DNA from: Whitmania pigra
Taxonomy: Eukaryota > Annelida > Clitellata > Hirudinida > Haemopidae
DNA: 64,000 bases
Assembly (NCBI GenBank): GCA_021613335.1
Contig: JAJTWR010000263.1
Location: forward strand, 1,125,001 to 1,189,000
Direction of reading: 5' to 3'
The translations under genes were made by a program, and so were the position numbers. Below the pieces are notes generated by a model. That model did no database searches. It was given only the letters and a program-made list of their open reading frames with translations, and was not told the DNA's origin. Numbering within the stretch: the first letter of the stretch is position 1; every line of letters begins with the position of its first letter. Below are positions 33,601 through 47,576 of this stretch, one piece after another.

Positions 33601-36600
33601 GGAATTCATCAATTCTTTTACTTTCTTCTCTTTTATCTGAAAGTCCTCAATTTTTTCCAGTGACTTTGTGGCTGTCACCAACATTTCTTTTGTTGAGTCC
33701 ATCAATTGATGAAAGCGAGATACAAGAGCCTTTCCTTCATTCAACAGCTGCATGTTTTCATCAAAATGTGAAATGGAATTTAACAGGTGGGAAACACTTT
33801 TCACAGAGTTGACTTTTTCTTCCAAATGCGAATCGAAATCATTCAATTTCTTCATGTACTCCAACTGGGGATACGTTGCACTTCCCGAACACAGTTCCGA
33901 ATGATGATCTTCCATTTTCTCGAACCAAGACTCGAATTCGGTCAATTGGTTCCTCAGTGAATTCGATCTGTTTATTTCTTCTTCACAAAGACTCAAAAAC
34001 TTCTTCAATTCCTCTTTTTGATTCGCCCACGACCAAGTGAGCACCCCATTGCAAGAAGCAATTTCTGAAGACAAACCTTCATCTTCCTCTCTTCCTCCTT
34101 CGAGCAACAAATTACTGATAAGCTGGTGAGCTTCATGTAAACTCCTAACATTCTGAGTCCTCATGGCTTCCAGTCGCTGTTCAACTCTTGACACAAATTC
34201 CCCAAACCTATTTTGGGTTCTTTCCAATTCGTTTCCCGATCTTAAATTCTCCCTCAGATTTAACATTTGTTCATTTAATTGGCTATTTTCTTTTTTTGGT
34301 GTTAAGAGATCTGGTGAAAAGCCATTTCTAATAGGAAAGTCGTTGGATAATGCATGATTATGCTGATGTAGCGCATCAATTTCCTCTGTAACCTCCATCC
34401 ATCCCTGGTTTAATAAAAACTTTATGTTATTATTTAAATTTATGTTAATTCATTACAATAAGTCAACCTCAATGTTCATCAATTGAGCATTAACTCTGTC
34501 ATCATTTGTAGATGCTTCTCCATTAATGCATGATAATGATTCTGACACAATTTTATTCGTCAGAACATCCGCTTCATCTCTGAGTTCCGTGATCATTTCC
34601 TGGTCCACATTCGCGAATAAAGAACCAACCAAGTCCTGTGCTCGCGAAACTTTTTCCAAGAGTCTTCGTTTATGAGATGCAACTAGGTCATCCCCTTGTT
34701 GACAAAGCTCTTTGAGAAGACAACATTCAGCAGCTGTTTCCATGGAAACAATCTCTGTTTTCAGTTCAGTCAACTCCTCCTATTAAAAGAATACAGTTTT
34801 AATTGTTTTCACTGAATATGTGTTCAAAATAAATATTTCTCATGATGATTATTGAATTAGAAATAAATAGTTTAGCATATACTATTATTTATTTACCTCA
34901 AAACTGGACACATTTTCTCCATTGCAAACAGACTCATCAAGTAACTCCTGGATGCTCAGAATAAGACTCTCGATTTTAGTATCATACATGCCAACTCTTT
35001 CCATAAATCCATCGTAATGTTTATTCAGAACGTTTAGATTTTCAATTTCATTTAAGAGTTTCTAGAACAAACATTGCTTCAGTAGTTATTAATGAAAATA
35101 TGAAATATAACTAATTTAACTGACGTTAATATTATAAACGATGTAATATTAGACACTTTTATGAATTAATTTTACTACTAATTGAACAAAAACACTAGAA
35201 CATCTTCAAACCATTTCTAAGGCATCACTTTTCTCCATGCTATTGGAGAAGTTTGCTGAACAAATTGAGATGATTCTCGAAAACAATTTCAGATGCTCAT
35301 CACCTGAGAAGTGCTTGATATCCTGATTGACAGTTGCCAATAATTCCTTGTATGTGATAACTTGGTTGTGCTGCTCCTTATGGGACATTACAAATAGATT
35401 AAAGTTAACAGGAAATGATGGGCTTTATTAATGAAAGGAAATACTTGTAGTGAAGCCATTTTGATCTTTAGGTCATCGAATGAAATCAATTTCTCGGGCT
35501 CAAACGTGAGATATTTTTCAAGCTCACTGCTCAAACTCTCATATGTTACCAACTTTTCAAGCAAATATTGCTCTTTGAAGTGCTGTGTTTCTAATTTCTT
35601 ATGCAGATCATCGACGGATTCTTTTAAATTCTCAAACCTGTGGTGGAATCTTTCCAAGAAATCCACGTTGCTCATGAAACTCCCATCCAGCTCCATCACT
35701 TTTCTGTCAACGACTGCTAAATGGTCTTTATTCTTGACTTCTGTTTTTCCAACAACTTCCATTAAAACTGACAGTGTCTCAGGAGCAATTGCAGCATCTC
35801 CAGCATTAAGGTATCCATAGAGGTTTTGCACCTCCTCCTCAAGAGTTTCAAACAACGACGCAGCATCGCGATACTCTGTCAACTTCTTTCTTAGTTCTTC
35901 GAACCTTTCCGTTAACTTGGTAATCTCTAATGCACTTTCTAAGGAGCATTCAGAAGATTTGTTCTTCAAGCCATTTATTACGGAAAGTGTATTCTTCATT
36001 AATTCTTCCCTGTGCTTCCCATCCTCCAAAAGAATGAGAATTTCACCATCAATCTCATTATCATTTCCACTCAACAAATTCTTTTCAAATTCTGCCAAAC
36101 ACACCTTAAGGCACCTCACCAGCTCCTTGTACTCAATCAAACATCTGCAAAATGAGGTCGTATTAACCATTAGTTCTGAGTTATCTCTAATGTGACCATC
36201 AATTTTTAGAAGCTTTTCTTGCAGATCACCATGCATTGCACACATGAACCTCTTCTTTTTGTCATTTATGTGATTCCAAAGCTGTGCTATATTTTCAAAT
36301 TTGTTTGAGAAAGTCTGAAGAAATAAGCACGATAAGTCATTTAAGTATGAGTTACTCTGAGCACAAAAGAATAATCAAAGGGAATGCTAATAGAAGAAAC
36401 ACAAGTCTTTCTGTACCTCTATTAAATGCAAACTAGGTTGGTCATGCATGATGAAATCCTTCACAAAATCGTGATCTTCGAACTCCTGATTGAAAATCTC
36501 AACCCGATGGAAGCAATCTTCCATGTCGGCAGTGAAGTTCTCGAACTCTTCCCTCATTTCATGCAAAAGATCCATTTGAGCAAGAACCTCATTCACAAGA

Positions 36601-39600
36601 GACATGTGGACCTGCTCATTGTCTGCCAATTCCAAGCTTATTTTTTGGTGGAATTCCACGGAAGCATAAGGCAGCATTTCGTCGGCAATCGATTTCAAGC
36701 TGTGATTTGAATCAAGCAACTTTTGCAGGTCCAGCATCACAATCTTCAACAATAAATGGATTATTTACATTTTAAGTAAGTTATATTTGAGTGGGTCCAA
36801 TGAGACTAAATGGGTTAATTATAATGATATGGTGGTTAATTTAACAAAAAAAATGAACCTTCAGAGTATCAGACACAGATCCATCAGTGACGCCTGCAGA
36901 AAATTGATTCGATGAAGATTTGCAAAACTTGATTTGTTCAGAAATTGAATCGATCATCGATGTGATTTGTCTTTTTATCTCCAGAAGATTTTGCCATGAG
37001 CCAACCAAATCGTTTAACTTCTGGAAACTTGAATCCAGGTTATTTTTAAAAGCTTCCAATTCATGCTTTAGTTTGTCAACCAAACAGCTTATTGAATTTC
37101 TCTCTGAAACAAGACTTGTCTCAGAGTTTACATTCACCATTGAATTTCTGTGATGCTCGAGCTTGGAATACAACTCCTTAAAGGTAATATTATTAATTAA
37201 TAATCAGTTAGTAATTTAGTTACGTCATAATTTATTTTGTGTCTTACCAATGCCCTTCTTAATTGTTCCTCAACTTCACTGATATCTCTGAACCCTTCCA
37301 TAGTTAACCTCTCTGATTGAAGCCACTGAGAAACTTCAACAATGGTCTTCCCACACCTCATGAGATGGTCAGCATCTGAAACCGTGCACTTGTGCAGGTC
37401 CTCCATCTCAATGCAAAATCCTCTGAACGAACTCTCAACCAATTCAAAAGCTTGCACACATTCACCAATCATGTCATCCGAGGCATACTCGTTGCGCTTA
37501 ATTTCTTCCAATAGTTCGCCTAAGCAGTGTATTTTTGAAAACCCCTCAGCAGTCAATTCATTCACCAAGGTCTGTAAATGCCATAATTCATTCAGTAAGC
37601 TCAAGTAGTGAATTATGTGTTTAAATTTAAATACCATTTAATTGTAGGTCATTCATTGAGAAAAAAAACTTATTTTACTATTAGAATATAATGAATTCCA
37701 AACTATGGAACAATAAAATTCTAAAATATGGAACAAACAAGATTAAATAATACACATTATAAGCAAAACTCTAACACACAATAATATATTCTCTAAAAAT
37801 ATATCGGATATTGAACTACAAATGAAGATCTGTACAAGTTAATAATGTAAATAAGTTAAAAAAAAATAAACAAGCACATATTCATCTTACTTGAGTCCTG
37901 TGTACTAATTGAGGTATTCTTTCCATGTTGACATCTTCGTTGAGTTTTTCAGCACAAAGTCCTGCCTTCCAGTCTTCAATAAGCTTCTTCAATCCATAAA
38001 CCTCGCCTTCAAACCTGGCTGCCAATTCTTCCACTTTTATTCCTCCATTCAGAGAATCAATTTCCTTCCTATGGTTGTCTCTCAAGGACTCAAGATCATT
38101 AAGAAGCTCTGAATGTTTCTCTTGAGTGATGTACTTCGACAGTTTGGAAATCACTTCTCCCAGTTCATCCAACTCTCCAAGCAAATACTCCATTCCTGCC
38201 AGGTAATCTGAAAGCTGAGACTTGTTTGCTGCTGAAAATTGTATGGGCCTCCCACTGATTTTGACTTTAAGACTTTCATATGATTGCCATAGTTCTAGAG
38301 AATTCTACAAATAAATATTGTTATTTTAATTATTATATTATATTATTTCATTGTAAGCTTCAAATGAGCAAAAAATGATAAAAGCTATTTATAATAAAAA
38401 ACTTTAAAAATCAATTTGAACAACCTTCAAGATGGCCAGTTTTTCATGAGCAATATTTCTCAAATCACAGCAGAATTTAAAAGACTCTTTAAGGAACATG
38501 GCAAGAAACTTGTGTGCATCTGCATGCTTCAATAATGCATACCCCTTTTCCATCAATGTCTCTACTTCGCAAACAGATGACTCAAATGCCTGGTTGTTAA
38601 AGTACATCAGTTAACTCTCTTGTTATAAAACTTAGAATTTGTGTCTTTTTGATTCCATCCATTCCACAAAGGTTACCAAGTTTATGCTGTTCTTGATTAA
38701 TTAAATGTTAAATAATTAGAATTTTACATTCACTCTGTAAAAAGTAAATAAAGCCCCATAAAATCTCAAAAATAATTTATAAAAATCCAAAATTATAATC
38801 CAATACATCATAAAGGATTTCATTAGAAAAATGATTAAACTGCTAATCGACAACAATGTATCAACATCAGCCACAAGAAATAAGGAGAACTAACCTGACA
38901 CTGCTCCATCTTGCTTTTGATTGCTTGAATATCATCCCAAGTCTCTTGTGCATCACTGAGTAAAGAGTTCCTTCCAACAACTTCTATCTTCTCTCTGATT
39001 GAGTTCTTGAGCTCCCTGCAGCTGACGAAAACTGAGGACAACTTCATGGCATCTCGTGAAGTGGAGCACAAACTCTCCAACCTGTGAAGATTTATGACTG
39101 TTTATAATTATTTATGACTATTTATAATTATTTATAATTCAACCGAGGAATCAGGTTTTTAGGTTCGCCTACTGCATACTTATTATGTCCTTAAGGATGT
39201 ACACTAGGACAACTACACTACTGGATGCAGATTTAATTATTTATTTAATTATTTATTTAATTATTTGATTAAAATCCACTGCACAACTAAGATGATTTGG
39301 ACAACCAGGTACACTGACCTTTCTATAAGGTCACACAGGAGGTTAGTTTCGTCATCAACCCTGCTAGACCATGCTGAGTTGAAGGCGAGGTTTTGAAGGA
39401 GAACTTTAGATTCCTCGATGTTTGTCTTCTGATGACCAATTTCATCCATCAACTCCTTTAGAAATCAAAATCATTACGATTTATTACGTGTTACTGATCT
39501 CGAACAATCATATTTGATTGAAATGTTTAACTCCCTTATAATGGAATTCTTATAATTACTATTAATTACTGATTTAAATTTTGTGTTTTAAGCTCCTTAA

Positions 39601-42600
39601 TTAGCTGCTCAATCTATTAAATCTATTTACCTTGAAATCATTGTGAATCGTTTCATAATCTTCTAATTCGGGATTTGCTTCTTTTAACTGGTGAACCTGA
39701 GACTCAACTCTATCAATCCATTCTAACACTTGAAACTTTCTGAAATGTTATTCGTTAGCAATTGAAAGTTACAAATGGAAATTAGCTAAACATAAATTGT
39801 ACATAATTATGCCCTCATAAATATTTGCAGTAAAATCACAAACACCTTTCCAAGTAGTCATTGTACGTTATGGCTCCATTTTGAATCTTTTCTGTCAATT
39901 CAGAGATCTTGCTGTTGAGATCTTGAAGCCTGGCCAAATGCACCTCGATTTCATGTTTGAAAGAATCATCAAAATTCCTTCCACAAATGGAAATCATTGC
40001 ATCCAGAGACTCTTGGCATCTCAGGACCAATTCACTTTCTTCCTGCAACGTAGTAGGAGTTAATAAGCCTTCAATAAATCTTCAAACAAAACTGATGAGT
40101 GAAATAACTGAATAATTCACAATTTGATGAATGAATTAATTGAATAATCCATAATTTAGACCTCCAGTGTTTGAAGAGATTTTTCATGAGAAAATTCCTC
40201 AGATTTGAAAGAATCTTGAACTTCAAAGAGATCAGTTGTAATCTTTTTCAGCAGTTTTAAGCATTTCTGTTCCTCCATATTATATTCAATCATTGAAATT
40301 TTGTAAATTGAGTTCTCTTTGATTTCCTGAGACATGTTTGAAAAAGGTTAGAAAAAGTTGTGAAACTAAAAACTAAAATGAATTAATAAAGAATATAATA
40401 ATTCCATAAATTCTTAAAATAAATTATGTGGATAGCTAGTGGCTAGTTGAATTCATCTTATCGAGAGACACTTCAAAGATAATACACTGTGTGTACAATG
40501 CCTGAATATGAAGAACAAATTCTAACTTAACATGTAGCATGAAACATGAAACACATCATAAAAGCAAATGAAAGTAGTTTGTGCCTATGATGCAATAAAA
40601 TAAAATAATAATTATTAGTACAACTGAATAATATCTTAATTGTACGAGTTAGGTGTGGATATGTGAAAAATATATATTAATTACAAATTATTAAAGTAAC
40701 AAAATTAATAAACCTACTTTAATAGACACAAAAGCTTCTAGAATTTGCTGTTTCAATCCCTCACGAGCATCAAGCTGCACTTTAGTATTATCTAGAACTT
40801 CCAGATTTTCCATTAAAGTGTTGCTAATGTGATTGCTGTTCACATGATCCTTGTAAATCATTTTAAACGTTTTTAATAAGTTCGTTTAACTCTAAGTCAC
40901 ATATGGTGAGTGAAGTTATTCTTGTATAATCTAAACAATAGATCAACGATCAACCGAAATGTTTTCAAGTGAGAAATCACCTTCCAAATCTCCAAGTCCT
41001 CAAATGAGGCGTCCTCTCCAGCTCCCTGAATAATGTCGTCCAGTTTTTGTAAAATATCTCTTCCATCATTTTTCCATCTCTCAAACATCTTCACATCATG
41101 CTCGTGTTTCTCGAGAAACGAATTAAGATCGTGAAATGCTTTTATTTTGGCATCTTTCGTCTCTTCCGCTCTTCTGAATTGTTCCATCACGTGCCTCACC
41201 TGATCTCTCAGGGCAGCCACTTGGAAGTTGTAAGGGACTCTCTGGCTAAGTTTATTCACTTCAGAAGCCAAATATTGGCACACAGCATACTGACTTTCCA
41301 GCTTTGAGCCAAAATCCTATTGCAGCAAGTAATTGTTGTAATAAGCACAAATTATAATTATAGAATGTTGACATCATAATTATAGAAGGACGTGTTGAAC
41401 CTGCAAATCAGCCTCCATCTGTTCGTGTTGAATGCTTTCAATTGAAGTGCTCACCCAACCATCCAATTCTTTGATCTTCCGAGCAAGCCTATCAACCATT
41501 TCTTTTGTCCCACTGCCTTCACAGCTCTGGAGGTTTTGAGGGAACTTTTGGACAAACTTTGAGACATAAGTCATGATGGACTTCTCGTCGGGTTTGTCAA
41601 CGTCAACATCTGGAAAATTCATCGCATCTTATGAACCTCTGGCCATTTACTTGATTATTCATTCGAAAAACAAATGATGTCCTGGACATTAGGCATTAAT
41701 TCATGATTTTAAAAAAGAATTAATTTAAAGAATTAGACCTTCCGGATCAAGCAGCCTCGGAATTCCAAGATATTGCTCGGCCGTGTCGAAGGCTCTTTCC
41801 AGATTTTCTCTTGGAGTGCTTGTCTCAACCACTCTCATGTCGATCATGTGAGGTTTCACATCGTGAATGAGAGCGTTGAATGCCACCCCATTTCTCCAAC
41901 TGGCCCCAAAATCCTTTACTTCGATGCCATATTTCCTGGTGAGTTGAAATAAGAACATAATTTTCATCAAATCCCTAGTGTGGATCATTTTTTAGTTTTA
42001 ATAATTTATCTAACTCTGTTATTGTTTTCTGAGCCCATTTCAACATAACAACTTTCGGCTCAGATTTCCCCCTCCATCCACTCAACTTGTCACTTTCTTC
42101 AAGCATTCCACTACAAATATGTTTGGTTGATTCTTCAATCTGAAATAATTTTTTAAAAACGTTAGGCTAAAAGTTATGAAAATGTTAATTTTTGAAATAA
42201 ATAAGATGGCCACCAAATACAATTAAAATTTCAAATTAATAATCCACTTCTTCACGTCTTTGCAAAGCCTTCAAACCTTCAAAAGAATGAAAAATCATAC
42301 TTGGAAGTGCAGAATGAGAGTCCAAATGAGTCCCATTATGATGGAGGATCTTCCATCCACAATATCACCAGCATGTATGTTGACCATTTTGACCTTAATT
42401 ATTTAGTTAAAATTCTTTGCAAATATGAAGATAAAATGATAGCATCGCAAAGCAACGTTAGAACCTGTTTGTCCTGCAGAAACTGGAGAGCATTTCCAAC
42501 ATTGTTAATGTAGTGTATTCTCTGTACGTGGCCAAACCGATCACCTTTTTCTATTTGCTAAACCAAATGTAAACTTATTTAAGAAAAGGACATAATGAAA

Positions 42601-43064
42601 GTATAAATTATCACTCTACCAAGGCTTCTCCTGTTAATGCTTTCAACAAATTCAGCAACACCACCCCATCCCTAAGATCCTCAGACAGATCAGATATTGT
42701 CGAAGGCTGTTCATGCTAAAATTATATTTCCGCAAACTTAGAGAAGTTGTTATTTAAGTCATAATTATTACTTAGGTATCTATTAAAATATGTAACGTTT
42801 ACGACGCGACTAACTTCGAATGCCGGAGAAATTACGGCAATGTAACAGAAAAGACGGTAATAAAAGCATAAATAACTCGCCTGAACCAATACTGAGTTAA
42901 TCCATTTCATAAAGGTCTTTTTCTGTACCTCATCTTGTTTATCTGTTGACCAATTCATAAAGTTTTAAAACTCCAACTGAATACCGAACTCAAAATATTT
43001 AACCTTTTAAGTCGAAGTGCATTCTCACAAAATCAGCGTCAATATCTTCTAATGACTTATCCAT
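23863..43064 (-). CDS. SYNE: Nesprin-type giant spectrin-repeat protein (SYNE1/2, Msp300 family), complete
   Basis: A nuclear-envelope linker that binds actin through its N-terminus and, in the family, SUN proteins through its C-terminus. The start is ATG 43064. The calponin-homology pair is encoded by exons 43064-43004, 42942-42881, 42715-42620, 42557-42465, 42393-42301, 42139-42015, 41935-41739 and 41609-41401. Diagnostic strings are QKKTFMKWINSVL, MGLIWTLILHFQ, YGIEVKDFGASWRNGVAF and GIPRLLDPEDVDVDKPDEKS, the last nearly identical to nesprins and unlike spectrin or dystrophin. From 41300 to 25075 about 35-40 exons encode amphipathic coiled-coil/spectrin-like repeats, the longest being 34398-32905. 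A serine-rich insert interrupts them at 30720-29930. The last exons are 25309-25075, 24632-24553 and 24037-23863, ending in a hydrophobic segment that resembles a KASH anchor. The product is very roughly 3,500 residues, much smaller than vertebrate nesprin giants. Internal exon edges are approximate. Confidence 0.88.
41401..43064 (-). other. Nesprin actin-binding domain (tandem CH domains), eight exons
   Basis: CH1 spans exons 2-5: KWINSVLVQHEQ, LSEDLRDGVVLLNLLKAL, HVQRIHYINNVGNALQFL and VDGRSSIIMGLIWTLILHFQ. CH2 spans exons 6-8, from MLKWAQKTITEKYGIEVKDF through DKPDEKSIMTYVSKFVQKFP. All junctions can be placed with phase-consistent splicing. The exon 2 donor is CAG|GCGAGT (GC-AG). The KWINS-to-SDLSEDL spacing equals that of human nesprins only if this GC donor is used. 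Confidence 0.9.
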
Positions 43065-45589
43065 GCGTTAACATGTGATAAAGCTCAAAATGCCTCGTTA
43101 ACAACCCGACATTAAGCTCCGTAGACACACAACAAACGCAACCGACACCACCGCGCAATTCAACTCTTTCGGTTGCCAGTGCGACCGATGAATTAATTAT
43201 TTTCAAATTTGAGACATGAATAATTGTCAATGATTGCATAATAGCCAGATCTTTAAAGTTGTCGTGTAATTACTCCGTATTATCATAAATTTGTGATGGT
43301 AATTTATTTAGATTATCTTCTCAAAAGTGACTGTCGAATTATAATCAGGTGGAGGTTGAAATGCACAAAATGTTACATTTTCAACGTGACAAGAGTTAGC
43401 TATTTTACCAATTGCCTTTGTATATTTGCTGCATTAAGTATTCCCATTTAAATTTTATGCCCAATTGTTAAATAATCCAAAAGAAATCAGAACTGATTGA
43501 AATGATAATCGAGATTCATAATTATGGTTATTCTGGATACATAATCACATTCAATTAAAATTTAATGCATGCTATTAGCCATCAACATCTGTTTTCAACA
43601 ATATCGTTTCTGACATGATCAGACGTGTTAGGTTTAAGGTTATGTACCTGTTGTATGTTAATAGGAGATTTTGTGGCTTTTCTTTTATTAATGTGTTTCA
43701 CATTTACAAACGAATCTAATCTTATGTTTGTCGTGCTTTGTAAACATTGAAAGCAATTTGCGGAAAGAATTGTAAACATTTAAAGTAGGCCCGTAGCCAA
43801 AAAATGATTTCGGGGTTGGGGTCATTTTGTTATTTTTCATAATCCAAATTAAACCCCCCTAAATACGGGCCTCATTCAAAGTGTTCTATTATTTATCGTG
43901 GAAACTATTCTCATAACTTGTGAATCATAAGTCATTCAAGAGATTCCTAACTTGGGAATCCTAAGGTAATCATGAATATAATTAGAAATGACATAAGCTT
44001 TATATGTAAATCGGACTTAGTTAATGTTGTCTTAAAACAAAAATAAGTATTATTGAACAATCTCTTATTTTCTTATTGAAAATAAGTTAACATATATTTG
44101 CTCTTGAAGTTCGTTTATGTTGTAATGGAAATATCAACCCCAATTTCGTGGACAACTTTCTAGTAGCTACATCAACCGTTCTATGTTTTACGACTTCGGT
44201 CCAGGAACGTCATTTTATCCATAGGGGCGCCCCCACCCCAAATGAAGCACCTGCTTGAATTGCGATCTTAAGACACGGGGTAACGAAGTTAGATTTCAAT
44301 TTGGCCTTGATATGGCAAGAGTCGTCAGATACCGTGGAAACTTGTAACCTGTGACAAAAATTCTGCCTAAATCCTTTCATCGATGCCCTTCTAATAACCG
44401 AATTTAATCGAAGCTGTCTTAAACTTCAGATGTCCCTTAAAGGGGTTTTAAACTAAAGTTACTTTGAAAAAATATTCAAAACTTTCCAATGCTTTTAAAT
44501 GTCGCCTTAAATTTACATCCAAGATTTCCTAGGCAAATTTCTTTTAAATGTCACTTCAATTTTTTTTTAAATCAGGTGCAAATGCAACACTTTCAAATAA
44601 AACTGCTATTTAACGCGCCGCGCTTAACCTACATAGTTAAATTGATACCACTATACTCAAACAAAATACAACTAAAGATGTTACTAAATTTTTAAAATGC
44701 GTTTATTTATTAAGTTTCGATACCTGTTATTCAAGGCCTGTTATAAATTCAAGCCGGAAATAAATGTAATGAACAAGAATGCATCGGTTGTAGAGTCTAA
44801 CGCACTATGAACAGTTTAAATATATTTTGTATACAAAAATAAATTATTAGAATGAACACCTACTTGTTTCTGTATTGGTTTTTTCCATGTATACTGAGGT
44901 GACTAAGCACGGAATGGATTCGGAGACAAACGCTAACGTCCAGCTGGTCAGCTGCACTGCTTTGGATCGATTGATGTTTATGAAGTCAAGAGAATGGTGC
45001 CTTCTTAACACTTTCTATATAAATATAAAAATACAAGAATTGCCTGCAACAATTTATTAAATTTAAGTACAGATATAACTCCAATTTAACATTTAAAAGG
45101 CATTGACTTTATTTTGTATTTTTTGAAGAAGGTTATAACAAGAAATAACGCGATAAAAATAAGATCATTTAAAAGTAAGTATAATTTAAAAATACATTGA
45201 AAAGTGTAGCGCTTTCACACCTTCCAAATATTTTTTCACATGTTTGAGTTTTCATCGGTCTCTAACGTGCTCTGTGCTCCTTAATATATTTTCAGTAACT
45301 AATCGAACTGATTTACGCTAATTTATTTATTAAAATTTATTGTAAATAGTATTTTAGGATTTATTTAGAAGAGAATATCGAATAATATTATACAAAATTA
45401 TAAAATCCCTGTTTGGAATATAAGTTTACTTTTAGATTAAAAAACAGCCAAGCTAGACCTACAAAAGCCTAGGCAGAAGCATAAGGTTTATTTTACAAAT
45501 ACATGGTTAGATCTTATTATTGAGATAGATTAGTGTCGAATCATTGTTTATTTTGGTCTTCTACGTTGGATTTCACCTCTTTTCAACAG
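43065..45589. other. Divergent intergenic region between nesprin and SAP30-like genes
   Basis: About 2.5 kb with no supported exon. It must contain promoters for both diverging genes, though I see no clear TATA or initiator. It includes a small inverted-repeat sequence at about 43786-43875 (see its own entry). The short ORFs 44489-44695 and 44875-45060 have no recognisable features. Confidence 0.5.
43786..43875. repeat. Small palindromic MITE-like repeat
   Basis: AGGCCCGTAGCCAAAAAATG near the left edge and AAACCCCCCTAAATACGGGC near the right edge are inverse complements over their outer bases (GGCCCGTA / TACGGGCC), with inner GGGGTTGGGG facing CCCCCC. The structure suggests an 85-90-bp internally deleted DNA element. 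No target duplication is clear. Confidence 0.4.
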
Positions 45590-46320
45590 ATGCTCAATAC
45601 AAATTCAGAAGACGAAGGCCAGCAGCGCAGAACTAATATCACTTGTTGTATATTGGATTCTGGCACGAGATGTGGTCGGCCCGCAGGAAATGCATGCTAT
45701 AACAAGAGGATACAAAAGACGATACAACAGAGACGTCTTAAACTTGTCGTCGATCAAGACGTAAGTTGGTTAAACTCAGCGTTCAGACAGATAATGATAC
45801 TTTAATTTTACCAATCGATTTATTTAGGCAAATCATTCTTACATTTGCGATTTTCACAAGAATACAATTCAAAACTTCCGAAATCAGCAGAAAGTTAGGG
45901 ATGTCAAAGATTTTAATTGCTCTGTTGATAAGCTAAGCCACTCTGAAGTAAGGAGCTTAAACATTATTTGCATTGTCCAACTCAAATGACAAGTTTTCCA
46001 CAATACAGATAAATTTCCATGCTCTGCCACTAGGTCTACTGAGACGGTACAAAAGACATTATAAGCTGATAAAGCCTGGCTCCAGCAAAGCCCAGTTGTC
46101 AGAGGTCGGTTGTCACATTTGACTTCAGTTTAAACTTATAAAATAATACTTCTGTAAACTTTTCATCAAATTCAATTCTCTTTTCAAGATTGTGGCCAAA
46201 CACTTCAGTAAATTGGTGGTAGACCAGAAGGAAGTTTTAACGTTATTCCTTTATACATGCAAAAGAAACAAATCAGCAGGAGGAACAACCACAAATGGAA
46301 CTAATGATGACTTTTGCTGA
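45590..46320 (+). CDS. SAP30L: SAP30/SAP30L-type Sin3-HDAC corepressor subunit
   Basis: A nuclear chromatin protein bridging the Sin3 scaffold, histone deacetylases and DNA. Four exons (45590-45760, 45828-45947, 46009-46104, 46189-46320), all phase 0, give 172 residues against about 183 in human SAP30L. The zinc-finger half-sites are visible: CCILDSGTRCGRPAGNA in exon 1 and YICDFHKNTIQNFRNQ in exon 2. The conserved basic helix KTIQQRRLKL joins them. Exon 3 has LRRYKRHYKLIKPG and exon 4 has VAKHF, the Sin3-interacting C-terminal region. ATG 45590 (MLNTNSEDEG) is the first in-frame Met and is preceded by a pyrimidine-rich stretch. The tail after VTLFLYTCKRN is Gly/Thr/Asn-rich and not conserved. 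SAP30 and SAP30L cannot be separated in invertebrates, which usually have one gene. Confidence 0.93.
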
Positions 46321-47177
46321 TCCAACCAATTGCTCTCTTGATTCAATACTTGGTCTCCAGCATTCTGATCTATCATCTAATTTGATGACTAAATTTATGA
46401 TCCGTTTTTGTTATTGCTATTCATTTTTAGCACGCCAAAATAGAATTGAACTGCAGTAGTTTGCAGATATGTGTATAAATTTTGTTATATTTTCAAGAAA
46501 ATATTTACGCAGCTGTTTTTCAAGTTTATTTTTTGAATATTGCATTTAAGATGATCACTTTTTAGGTTATGGGGTGAGAACATGCGAATCATGCATGTTG
46601 AGCAAGCTGCTCTTTTGTCACTAAAGAATATTCTTGGGACATCTACAGCTGCCTGTTGTTATGTTGTTAGAACCATCTAGACATCCAACTTCACAATGTG
46701 TATAAAAACTAGTCTGGCATTGTTTACAAAAGCCTTTACCAGGCTTTAACCTTTTGATGTAAATAAATACACAAATGTTTGAGAGGAACATGAACTCAGT
46801 TTATATAGAAAGAGTTTGTCTTATGCATCATTCTTGAGCATTAAATGATAGAATTTATCCACAGTTTGACTTTACATCATATTGTTCTCCATAAAACTCC
46901 TTGTTAGATTTGGACTTTCTAGAACAATTAAAACTATTAAATTACATGAAAATGTGTTTTTGAGCCACCCAAATTAGGTTGACAGGAGTCTGCTTATGAG
47001 CTATAAAATTAAATTAACAAGGTGCAAATGAACTTCAAAGTAAGCTTCTGCATTACATAAAGAGGATACTTTTAAGAAATTTCCTTTTTCGGTTTATAGT
47101 TTAGTGGTGACTGAAGTAGAACATTGTCCGAAAACAAGAGGAAGATTGAAGGCCAAAAAAACCAAACATTCGGCGTG
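46321..47177. other. Gene-free spacer downstream of the SAP30-like gene
   Basis: AT-rich sequence with no supported exon, presumably including the SAP30L 3' untranslated region (TAAATAAATA near 46760). Nothing else recognisable. Confidence 0.45.
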
Positions 47178-47305
47178 CAGGTTAGCCGAATGGATTATGT
47201 GCCTGCATATGGCGGTAATGGCAACAGTCATAATGTGTCATGTTCGAAACCAGCGTGTTTTGTCGCCCTTGAGGCTCTGCGTATGGCGCTATATAAATGA
47301 AGTTA
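47178..47305 (+). repeat. SINE-like dispersed repeat, copy 4
   Basis: GCCGAATGGATTATGTGC, GGTAATGGCAACAGTCATAA and GGCGCTATATAAATGAAG match copies 2 and 3 in order. An ORF over it (47104-47349) is incidental. Confidence 0.6.
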
Positions 47306-47576
47306 TAATTGCTCAAATCATGGCAACCCTTGCTAGTATGCCAAGTTAAAATTTTAAACTTAATCAGCGTCAATTCCTAAAAAAAAACCTCTTTTACTTG
47401 TTCATGTTTATAGTTGGCATAACTGGAGCCACTCTACTATTACCTAAGGCCATTGCCAAACATATTTAATACTGAGTAATAGAAACTCTTTTAATTTACA
47501 TTTTATAAGTTTGGATAAGATTAAGCGACAACGAGTACGTTATTTTTTTAAATTAAGAAATAAGTGTTTATCTATT

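Noticed and set aside
41401..43064. CH domains as beta-spectrin, dystrophin or plectin
   Set aside because: PRLLDPEDVDVDKPDEKS and VKMVNIHAGDIVDGR match nesprins, and the gene ends in a membrane segment.
47104..47349. 81-codon + strand ORF
   Set aside because: It is explained by the SINE-like repeat and has no start context or homology.
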